Below, in pieces: positions 6,103-12,300 of a stretch of 12,901 nucleotides of DNA. How positions within the stretch are numbered: position 1 is the stretch's first letter; the number at the start of each line of letters is the position of its first letter. Made by a program: the position numbers and the translations under genes. The notes under the pieces were generated by a model. The model saw only the letters and a program-made list of their open reading frames with translations, did no database searches and was not told the DNA's origin. The DNA comes from Gammaproteobacteria bacterium (lineage in GTDB: Bacteria; Pseudomonadota; Gammaproteobacteria; Enterobacterales; Alteromonadaceae), in contig JAIXSW010000524.1 of NCBI GenBank assembly GCA_027484495.1, forward strand, positions 1-12,901, written 5' to 3'.

Positions 6103-7572
6103 TCAGAACTGCAAACCCGGTGACAACTGCACCGGCAGTTCACTGCGTGCCAGTTCTACCGAAGCAACCGGATAAGCGCAATAGTCTGCCGCATAATAGG
6201 CACTGGCGCGGTGATTGCCACTACCGCCGATACCACCAAAAGGTGCCGCCGAGCTGGCGCCGGTGATAGGCCGGTTCCAGTTGACAATACCAGCGCGGAT
6301 GCGGCGGAAGAAACGCGTGTACAGCGCTTCATTGTCCGATAGCAAACCCGCCGATAAACCAAAACTGGTCTGGTTCGCGGCCGTGATGGCTGCATCAAAA
6401 TCAGTGAAACGGAACACTTTTAACAACGGGCCAAAATGCTCTTCATCCGGCAACGCTTGTGCGGCCGAGCAGTCCAGGATCCCTGGTGTCAGTAAGCCGG
6501 TATCCGCCGCCAGCAAACGCATCGGCAGCAACACGCGGGCGCCAAGTTCGGTTAGTTGGTCCTGCACAGCGAGCATGCCGAGCGCGACCTTATTGGATAT
6601 CATCGAACCAATAAACGGCTGCTCTGCAGCGTCGTATAATCCGACGCGGATATTGGCGCTGACTTCGAGTAACCGCGCCAGGATCGCATCACCGGCATCA
6701 CCTTCAGGTAAATACAGGCGGCGGGCACAAGTACAGCGCTGGCCGGACGAAATAAACGCCGACTGGATAATGTCATGCACAGTGGCATCGATATCACTGA
6801 CATCGGCCACGATCAGCGGGTTATTGCCGCCCATCTCCAATGCCAGAATTTTGTCTGGCCGGCCGGCAAATTGTTGATGTAAAAAATGACCAGTGCGCGA
6901 ACTTCCGGTGAAAAACAGCCCGTCCAGTTCCGGATGGGCCGCAATCGCCTTGCCGGTCACTACTTCGCCCTGCAGTAAGTTCAGCACGCCGGCCGGTAAG
7001 CCAGCCGCCTGCCATAACTTGACCGTGGCTTCTGCTACTTTCGGCGTCATTTCACTGGGTTTAAACACCACGGTATTGCCCGCCAGTAACGCCGGAATAA
7101 TATGGCCGTTGGGCAAATGCCCCGGGAAGTTGTAAGGGCCAAATACCGCAACCACGCCGTGTGGTTTGTGCCGCAGTACAGAACGGCCTTGTGGCATTGG
7201 GTTTTCTTTTTCACCGGTGCGTTCCTGATAAGCCCGGATCGAGATATCGACTTTGCCGATCATTGCCGCCACTTCGGTGCGGGTTTCCCACAATGGCTTG
7301 CCGGTATCTTCAGCGATACAAAGCGCCAGTGCTTCTTTGTGTTCGTTCAGTTGCTGGCCAAAAGCGCGGATATAATCGGCGCGCTGATGGAAAGTAAGGT
7401 CAGCCCAGGCATCAAATGCAGCGCGTGCCGCCCGAAATGCCAGATCAACCTGTTGTTCTGAAGCGGCCTGACCTTGCCAGATCTGCTGGTTTTTTGCCGG
7501 ATCTATTGAACTGAAAAGCAGTCCCTCGCCCGCAAGCCACTGACCGTTAATAAACTGTACTTGTTGTGTCAT
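6103..7572 (-). CDS. astD: N-succinylglutamate 5-semialdehyde dehydrogenase
   Basis: A 489-residue NAD-dependent aldehyde dehydrogenase, the usual AstD length. It oxidises succinylglutamate semialdehyde to succinylglutamate, the fourth step of arginine catabolism by the succinyltransferase (AST) route. Visible motifs: GPYNFPGHLPNG with oxyanion-hole Asn148, cofactor-binding FKPSEMTP (Lys171), the FTGSSRTG turn, general-base Glu246 in LEMGGNNPL, catalytic Cys280 in SSGQRCTCARR, and EEHFGPLLKVFRF. I chose the ATG at 7572, with AAGGAA about seven bases upstream, over the GTG one codon earlier. It begins 23 bases after astA, consistent with one transcript, and is followed by a strong hairpin. Other aldehyde dehydrogenases share the motifs, but the GPYNFPGHLPNG region and the astA neighbour make AstD clear. 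Confidence 0.97.
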   Translation of the reverse strand: MTQQVQFINGQWLAGEGLLFSSIDPAKNQQIWQGQAASEQQVDLAFRAARAAFDAWADLTFHQRADYIRAFGQQLNEHKEALALCIAEDTGKPLWETRTEVAAMIGKVDISIRAYQERTGEKENPMPQGRSVLRHKPHGVVAVFGPYNFPGHLPNGHIIPALLAGNTVVFKPSEMTPKVAEATVKLWQAAGLPAGVLNLLQGEVVTGKAIAAHPELDGLFFTGSSRTGHFLHQQFAGRPDKILALEMGGNNPLIVADVSDIDATVHDIIQSAFISSGQRCTCARRLYLPEGDAGDAILARLLEVSANIRVGLYDAAEQPFIGSMISNKVALGMLAVQDQLTELGARVLLPMRLLAADTGLLTPGILDCSAAQALPDEEHFGPLLKVFRFTDFDAAITAANQTSFGLSAGLLSDNEALYTRFFRRIRAGIVNWNRPITGASSAAPFGGIGGSGNHRASAYYAADYCAYPVASVELARSELPVQLSPGLQF

Positions 7573-7595
7573 CACACTGTTCCTTCAAAACGGGC

Positions 7596-8612
7596 TTATA
7601 AACGGGCTAAACGCACCCAGTCACCATCGCTGACCTGCAGCGCTTCGGCAAACTCTGCCGGCAGATTCACCTCAGTGGCGGTTTCTGCGACATGCAGATG
7701 CGTCCAGCTGGCGCGGAAATTCTCGCGGTCGGTATTGCAAACCAGATACGGCTGACCACCGCTGACCGGCGCGATCCGCACCTGCAGACGGCGGCTGTTG
7801 CGCGCAGTCCGGATATGCTCGAGCTTGGCTTCAACCGTGGGGCCGGCATCAAAAATATCGACATAACCGGTGGTGGAGAAACCTTCAGATTGCAGCAGTT
7901 GTAGCGCCGGACGGGTTTTTTCATGCACTTTGCCAATCACCGCCTGCGCTTCTTTACTGAGCAGACTGACGTAAATCGGGTATTTCGGCATCAGCTCGGC
8001 GATAAAGACTTTCTGGCCAATGCCGGTCAGGTAATCCGCCGTCGGGAAATCGACCGAAAAGAAGTGTTCCTGCAGCCATTCCCAGAATGGGGAGTTGCCG
8101 TTCTCGTCCGACACGCCGCGCATTTCGGCGATGATGCGGTCAGAAAAACGCTCGCGAAATTCCGCCATAAACAAAAAGCGAAACCGCGACAACATCTTGC
8201 CGCTGTTTTTCTCGCGGCGGTGTTCGCGCAGGAATAACGTACAGAGCTCAGTGGCTCCGGTGTAATCGTTACACAGCGTCAGGATATCCACCGTTTTGTA
8301 GACGCCTAACGCCCGCGACGTATGGACAACCTTACCCAGATGATAGTTATAAAACGCATCATCCAGGCCTACCGCAGCTTCAATGGCACTAGTGCCACAA
8401 ATTTCGCCGGTCGCAGTGTCTTCCAGCACAAACAAGTACCCCTCATCGCACGGGGTACTGACGGCTTTGCGAAAACTCTGTTCCGACCGCTTAATTTTGC
8501 GCTGCAGCAGTTCATCATTAACCGGCAATGAGGTAAATCCATGGCCGGATTCCACCGCCATTTCATAGAGCACCGGGAAATCTGCGGCGCGGATTGGACG
8601 GATCACCATCAT
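7596..8612 (-). CDS. astA: Arginine N-succinyltransferase
   Basis: A 338-residue protein (E. coli AstA 344). It transfers succinyl from succinyl-CoA to the alpha-amino group of arginine, the entry step of the AST pathway. The opening MMVIRPIRAADFPVL and GHGFTSLP, the middle block ELCTLFLREHRREKNSGKML followed by SRFRFLFMAEF, the SPFWEWLQEHFFSVDFP segment and KYPIYVSLLS are all strongly conserved in AstA. Two adjacent ATG codons are possible starts (8612 and 8609); the first is preferred because the GAGG ribosome binding site is nine bases upstream and family members begin MMVIRP. Separated from argD by 147 bases of structured spacer and followed closely by astD. Some pseudomonads have paired AruF/AruG subunits; only a single copy is seen here. 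Confidence 0.96.
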   Translation of the reverse strand: MMVIRPIRAADFPVLYEMAVESGHGFTSLPVNDELLQRKIKRSEQSFRKAVSTPCDEGYLFVLEDTATGEICGTSAIEAAVGLDDAFYNYHLGKVVHTSRALGVYKTVDILTLCNDYTGATELCTLFLREHRREKNSGKMLSRFRFLFMAEFRERFSDRIIAEMRGVSDENGNSPFWEWLQEHFFSVDFPTADYLTGIGQKVFIAELMPKYPIYVSLLSKEAQAVIGKVHEKTRPALQLLQSEGFSTTGYVDIFDAGPTVEAKLEHIRTARNSRRLQVRIAPVSGGQPYLVCNTDRENFRASWTHLHVAETATEVNLPAEFAEALQVSDGDWVRLARL

Positions 8613-8759
8613 AGGTCGCTTCCTCGGAGTTGTGCGGGGGCTTCAATCCCGCAATGTTTTGCTTTATCCGGCGGCTTGTTATTTTTATTGGCAGCCGCCG
8701 TTGCTCTCTCTTTTTGGGTAAATACCCTTCATCATTGAAGATTCGGGGGGGGTTGGTGC
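8613..8759 (-). promoter_or_regulatory. Structured argD-astA intergenic region
   Basis: This 147-base spacer is rich in small dyads. In the direction of transcription: an 8-base C tract (8745-8752, G on the plus strand); CTTCA/TGAAG (8736-8740 and 8727-8731) with a 4-base loop; GGGTA/TACCC (8716-8720 and 8723-8727) with a 2-base loop; a perfect 8-bp stem CGGCGGCT/AGCCGCCG (8669-8676 and 8693-8700) with a 16-base A/T-rich loop; and GCGGG/CCCGC (8634-8638 and 8648-8652) about ten bases before the astA ribosome binding site. None has a T tract, so readthrough from argD is likely; roles in mRNA processing or in setting astA level are possible. I see no convincing separate promoter. Confidence 0.5.
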
Positions 8760-9977
8760 TTAACCCTGCACCACTTTCGCCACGGCGCGGTCAAACCGTG
8801 CCATGCCTTCAATAATGTCGGCATCCGGGATCACCAGACTTGGCGCAAACCGCACGACGTCATAACCGGCCATCAGCACAAACAGCCCTTCAGCTGCAGC
8901 CGCTAACAGGAAATCACGCGATTTGCCTTTGTACTGCTCGTTCAGCGCTGCGCCTAATAACAGGCCCTGACCGCGAACTTCGCTGAATACTTGGTATTTA
9001 TCATTGATTTTCGCCAACTCGGCGCGAAACAGTGCTTCTTTGGCTAACACGCCATCTAACACGGCCGGCTGGTTGATGGTGTCAATGGCGGCATAAGCCA
9101 CAGCACAACCCAGCGGATTGCCGCCATAGGTAGAACCGTGGGTGCCGACTTTCAGGTGTGACGCGATTTCTGTCGTGGTCAGCATCGCGCCGATTGGGAA
9201 ACCGCCACCGAGTGATTTGGCGCTGGTCAGAATGTCCGGTACCACCGGCGTGTGCATATAGGCATACAGTTTGCCGCTACGGCCAACACCAGTTTGCACT
9301 TCATCAAAAATCAGCAGGGCATTGTGCTGGTTACAAAGTTCACGCACGCCTTGGATAAACTCGGCTGTGGCCGGAATAATACCGCCTTCGCCTTGCACCG
9401 GTTCCATAATGACGGCACAGGTATTGTCTGAGATCAGTGCTTTGAGGCTGTCCAGATTGTTGAATTCAGCATGCAGTACTGCTGCAGGTTTTGGTCCGAA
9501 ACCATCTGAATAGGCCGCCTGACCGCCAACGGTCACAGTGAAAAAAGTCCGGCCGTGGAAGCTTTTGCCAAAAGAAATGATGTCTTGTTTGTGCGCACCA
9601 AATTTTTCTAAGCCCCAGCGCCGCGCCAGTTTCAGCGCTGCTTCGTTGGCTTCAGCGCCGGAGTTGGCGAAGTAGACTTTTTCGGCAAAAGTATTGTCAA
9701 CCAGCTGCTTAGCCAGACGCAGCGCTGGCTCGTTGGTCATCACGTTACTTAAATGCCACAGCTTGCCGGCTTGTTCCGTCAGCGCGTTGACCAGTGCCGG
9801 GTGGCAGTGACCCAGCGAACTTACGGCGATCCCGCCAGCAAAATCGACATACTCGCGATCATCCTGGTCCCAGACGCGGGAACCCTGGCCACGCACCGGA
9901 ATAATTGGTGCCGGTGCGTAGTTCGGCACCATGACTTCATCAAACAAAGCGCGGGTAACGGGTAAAGCTGCTGACAT
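8760..9977 (-). CDS. argD: Acetylornithine/succinylornithine aminotransferase (ArgD/AstC)
   Basis: A 405-residue class III PLP aminotransferase. It moves an amino group from acetylornithine (biosynthesis) or succinylornithine (AST catabolism) to 2-oxoglutarate; one protein often does both in gammaproteobacteria. PLP-related residues: NSGAEAN (105-111), SFHGRT with Phe140-His141, Asp225 in FDEVQTGVGRSG, Lys254 in TSAKSLGGGFPIG as Schiff-base lysine, and THGSTYGGNPLGCAVA. Start ATG at 9977 has a GAGGAA site about eight bases upstream. It is first of the argD-astA-astD unit and is preceded by ArgR-like half-sites. In E. coli argD lies near pabA, as here. Position with astA and astD also justifies the name astC; the sequence alone does not separate the two roles. 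It could also accept succinyldiaminopimelate precursors (DapC role), as known for ArgD. Confidence 0.95.
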   Translation of the reverse strand: MSAALPVTRALFDEVMVPNYAPAPIIPVRGQGSRVWDQDDREYVDFAGGIAVSSLGHCHPALVNALTEQAGKLWHLSNVMTNEPALRLAKQLVDNTFAEKVYFANSGAEANEAALKLARRWGLEKFGAHKQDIISFGKSFHGRTFFTVTVGGQAAYSDGFGPKPAAVLHAEFNNLDSLKALISDNTCAVIMEPVQGEGGIIPATAEFIQGVRELCNQHNALLIFDEVQTGVGRSGKLYAYMHTPVVPDILTSAKSLGGGFPIGAMLTTTEIASHLKVGTHGSTYGGNPLGCAVAYAAIDTINQPAVLDGVLAKEALFRAELAKINDKYQVFSEVRGQGLLLGAALNEQYKGKSRDFLLAAAAEGLFVLMAGYDVVRFAPSLVIPDADIIEGMARFDRAVAKVVQG

Positions 9978-10256
9978 GGTTAGTTCCTCTGAGTGCGGGA
10001 GGCCGTGATTGGCTTATGCAATTATGCAAAACTACGGCAGATTTTTATTCAGAATTATTTGGCAGTATTACAGAAAAAAACCGCGAAGTCTCGGGCAAAA
10101 AACGCTGAAACGCGCGAAAATAAAGGGCTGCAGATAGATTTGCAATTCAGGTGAATAACTAAGCAACTCATTGTTTCCGTATGCAGGCGCCGGCTCAGTG
10201 CTGGCGCGCTACAGAACGACAACAACCGGCAGAGCCGGCTGTTGCATGAATATGGT
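9978..10256 (-). promoter_or_regulatory. argD upstream region with possible second terminator
   Basis: The gene-free stretch 9978-10293 holds the argD promoter and the 3' end of the pabA-HDOD unit. No protein is supported here. Besides the operator candidate at 10013-10053 and the terminator at 10258-10296, it contains an imperfect hairpin: CCGGC (10226-10230) pairs with GCCGG (10234-10238) over a 3-base loop, extended after one mismatch by ACAAC-type pairing (10220-10224 with 10240-10244); on the minus strand TTGTCGTTCTGT follows, so it may back up the first terminator. The middle (about 10040-10130) is A/T-rich, as expected of a promoter, but I find no clear -35/-10 pair and no sigma-54 GG/GC pair with correct spacing. 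Confidence 0.45.
10013..10053 (-). promoter_or_regulatory. Candidate tandem ArgR operator upstream of argD
   Basis: Two 18-base blocks lie 36-76 bases before the argD ATG. Read on the minus strand, the distal one (10036-10053) contains TGAATAAAAATCTG, matching 11 of 14 positions of the E. coli ARG-box core TGAATWWWWATTCA. The proximal one (10013-10030) contains TGCATAATTGCATA, with a TGCAT half-site as seen in some E. coli ARG boxes, and is also an exact tandem repeat of the octamer TTATGCAA on the plus strand. The blocks are five bases apart, against about three in classical paired boxes. Arginine-responsive control of argD-astA-astD is inferred. Confidence 0.45.
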
Positions 10257-10257
10257 G

Positions 10258-10296
10258 AAAATAAATTGGTCTGACCTGTATCAGGTCGACAATTTA
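10258..10296 (-). terminator. Rho-independent terminator of the pabA-HDOD unit
   Basis: On the minus strand, starting at the HDOD stop codon, outer arms AAATTG/CAATTT (10290-10295 and 10263-10268) and inner arms GACCTG/CAGGTC (10282-10287 and 10273-10278) with a 3-base loop form a two-part stem, followed by a T-rich tail (TTTATTTTC). The internal loop is asymmetric, which weakens it somewhat. Confidence 0.65.
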
Positions 10297-11439
10297 GTCG
10301 ATGTCCAGCCGATCTAAGCGGGTCTGTTGCAACAATTGACGATGTTCCGGCCGGATCTGTACTTCCTGCATCCACTGCAACTCTTCGGCCTCAGTCAGCA
10401 ATTTATACTTGCGCAGCGTTTGCGCCTGCACAAAATACACGGCCTGATGCACGATCTGCGTCAGACGGCTGGCGCCGCTAAAACCAACGCCTTCGGCGAA
10501 CTGGTCCAGCACCTGACTGAGCGGGACGCGTTTTAAGCCCCACTTTGCCACCAGATCGGCGCTGATATTGGCGGAAAATTCCTGAAAACAGGAATTGAGG
10601 AAACTGGCATCCGCGTCCAGGCTATCCAGTGCATCTGTCAATTCCGTATCCCGGGAGTCACGGGATTTCAGCATGGCGGCCTGTTTGACTTGCTGATAGG
10701 TGCGCAAATAAGTGCGTGCCACCACCAGGTATCCCAGCGAATGGAACAAGCCGGCGCAATATGCCACAAACGGATTTTCACCGGTTTCTTCGGCTAAACG
10801 CTGAGCCGCCAGCGCGACGGCAATACTGTATTGCCAGATTTGCCCTTTAAAACCGGTAAAAGGGTCGGTGGCATGGGGCAAGGATCGTTTCAGCGCAAAC
10901 ACCGGCAGAATTTGCTGCATCGCTTCAAGCCCCAGCAATCCCAGCGCTGGCTTAATCTCTTTAATAAAATTACCAGACGGGGTTTTATTGCGGTATTGCG
11001 GTTGGTTTACCAGCTTCAGTAAATCTTCTTTCAGCCAGTCTACCGGACTGACCAGATTTTCCAGCTGACTCAGCGTCAGCGCCCGGGCACGCAGCACATC
11101 TAACACGGCCGGAAAGCCATCGGCCAGGTTAAAGACGGTGCTGGCGATAGTGTCGAACTTACCGAGCTTCAGAAACAGTTCTTCGGCCACCTGGTCGTGC
11201 AGATGCGCCTGAGTAAATTCAACAAATTGTTGTTTGGCGATTGCGCCGGCCTGACGGTTAAAGGCGGCTTGTTGTTCAATATCGAGCAAAGTCCGGCCTG
11301 CCTCGGCCTGCTGGGGTCGTGCTGCCGCATTCGCTGCTTTTTGCGCCTGACGCTTGTAGCCGTACCGCGTTTGATCGGGTTTTATTTCGAGGATGCAATC
11401 AAAAAAACGCTGTTGTTGCAATTGGACAATAGACGACAT
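10294..11439 (-). CDS. HDOD domain protein with degenerate HD motif
   Basis: A 381-residue cytoplasmic protein. The C-terminal two-thirds (about 105-330) looks like an HDOD domain: LLKLVNQPQYRN, IKPALGLLGLEAMQQIL, then WQYSIAVALAAQRLAEETG and AYCAGLFHSLGYLVVA are the usual helix blocks. Where HD-GYP and HD phosphohydrolases have HD, this protein has His-Ser in FHSLG (233-236), so metal-dependent phosphodiesterase activity is not expected; HDOD proteins are generally thought to act in signalling. The first 100 residues, Gln/Ala-rich and helical (about 28-75), match no domain I recognise. The ATG at 11439 has a weak ribosome binding site. It lies 77 bases after pabA on the same strand and ends in a probable terminator, so it is likely the distal gene of a pabA transcript. 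No functional link with folate synthesis is apparent. Confidence 0.75.
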   Translation of the reverse strand: MSSIVQLQQQRFFDCILEIKPDQTRYGYKRQAQKAANAAARPQQAEAGRTLLDIEQQAAFNRQAGAIAKQQFVEFTQAHLHDQVAEELFLKLGKFDTIASTVFNLADGFPAVLDVLRARALTLSQLENLVSPVDWLKEDLLKLVNQPQYRNKTPSGNFIKEIKPALGLLGLEAMQQILPVFALKRSLPHATDPFTGFKGQIWQYSIAVALAAQRLAEETGENPFVAYCAGLFHSLGYLVVARTYLRTYQQVKQAAMLKSRDSRDTELTDALDSLDADASFLNSCFQEFSANISADLVAKWGLKRVPLSQVLDQFAEGVGFSGASRLTQIVHQAVYFVQAQTLRKYKLLTEAEELQWMQEVQIRPEHRQLLQQTRLDRLDID

Positions 11440-11516
11440 GGAACCGCTTTATTTCATTTTTGCTGATGCCAGCAGTGTGCGGTGCCAAAGCCCGCGCTGT
11501 CAATGCTGGCGCGCTC

Positions 11517-12104
11517 TCAGGCGCGGCGTTCGGCCAAAAAGTTAGCGAGTAATTGATGACCTTGTTCGGTCAGAATGGCTTCGGGATGAAATTGCACGCC
11601 ATGCAGTGGCAGATAACGATGTGCAATGCCCATGATTTCATCGATGTCACCGTCGGCAGTTTCGGTCCATGCGGTCAGACGAAAAGCAGCTGGTAATGAT
11701 GTTTTGTCGACGATCAGCGAATGGTAACGCGTGACACTGAGCGGATTATTCAGGCCACTGAAAACCGAACTGTTGTCATGGCGGATCAGCGAGTTTTTGC
11801 CATGCACCACCTGGCGCGCACGGATGATCTTTGCGCCAAACGCCTGCGCTAACGCCTGATGGCCCAGACAGACGCCTAAAATCGGTAACCTGCCGGCAAA
11901 CTCCGTGATAGCGGCCAGCGATATGCCGGCCTGGTCCGGACTGCATGGGCCTGGCGAAATCACTAAGTGATCCGGCGCTAAGGCAGCGATGCCGGCCAAA
12001 TCAATCTCATCATGCCGTTTCACCACGACCTGTTGCCCCAGCTCAGCAAAATACTGCACCAGATTCCAGGTAAAAGAGTCGTAGTTGTCGATCAACAGCA
12101 GCAT
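11517..12104 (-). CDS. pabA: Aminodeoxychorismate synthase glutaminase subunit (PabA type)
   Basis: A 195-residue class I glutamine amidotransferase. It releases ammonia from glutamine for its partner PabB to make 4-amino-4-deoxychorismate, the precursor of p-aminobenzoate and folate; in some bacteria the same subunit also serves TrpE. The catalytic triad is Cys79 in GVCLGHQALA, His173 and Glu175 in GVQFHPEAILTEQG. The N-terminal LLIDNYDSFTWNLVQYF and SPGPCSPDQAG (oxyanion region) are typical for PabA/TrpG. Length and the Cys79 position match E. coli PabA, and proximity to argD is the same as in E. coli. No trp genes are present here, favouring PabA over TrpG. The start ATG at 12104 is the only reasonable one, with GGAGG 11 bases upstream. 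Confidence 0.94.
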   Translation of the reverse strand: MLLLIDNYDSFTWNLVQYFAELGQQVVVKRHDEIDLAGIAALAPDHLVISPGPCSPDQAGISLAAITEFAGRLPILGVCLGHQALAQAFGAKIIRARQVVHGKNSLIRHDNSSVFSGLNNPLSVTRYHSLIVDKTSLPAAFRLTAWTETADGDIDEIMGIAHRYLPLHGVQFHPEAILTEQGHQLLANFLAERRA

Positions 12105-12107
12105 GGC

Positions 12108-12120
12108 GAGGAGTTCCTCC
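12108..12120 (-). promoter_or_regulatory. pabA ribosome binding site inside a small dyad
   Basis: On the minus strand GGAGG (12116-12120) lies 11 bases before the pabA ATG, a longer spacing than usual. The bases GAGG pair with CCTC (12108-12111) across a 4-base AACT loop, so the ribosome binding site could be partly masked in the mRNA. The stem is only 4 bp and may be of no consequence. Confidence 0.35.
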
Positions 12121-12300
12121 GAAAGCCGGATAAATCAAAGGCGGCGGATTCTACCGCAACTGAGCGGCCGGCGCACAGTCCCGCGGTGATCATCAGGCTG
12201 AAATGGCCAGATACACATTCCGTTACATGTTTTTGTTCCCGGCATCCCAACCATTTTCGCCACAGCGCTGACTCATTGGCATTCATATAAGGAATTGCTG

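Noticed and set aside
6215..6877. Open frame of 220 codons on the plus strand
   Set aside because: Antisense to astD; the Ser/Arg/Pro-rich product is what the complement of an aldehyde dehydrogenase gene gives by chance.
9978..10100. Sigma-54 promoter before argD, expected from NtrC control of ast in E. coli
   Set aside because: A TTGCA-like -12 element exists on the minus strand but no GG lies at the required distance upstream.
11440..11516. Hairpin or small gene between pabA and the HDOD gene
   Set aside because: The 7-bp arms GCCAGCA (11468-11474) and TGCTGGC (11504-11510) enclose a 29-base loop without a T tract, and no start/stop pair with a ribosome binding site is present.
12121..12300. 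Promoter for the adaptor gene
   Set aside because: TATAAG near 12286 and TTGGCA near 12276 are individually suggestive but do not form a -35/-10 pair with proper spacing; no dyad operator is visible.
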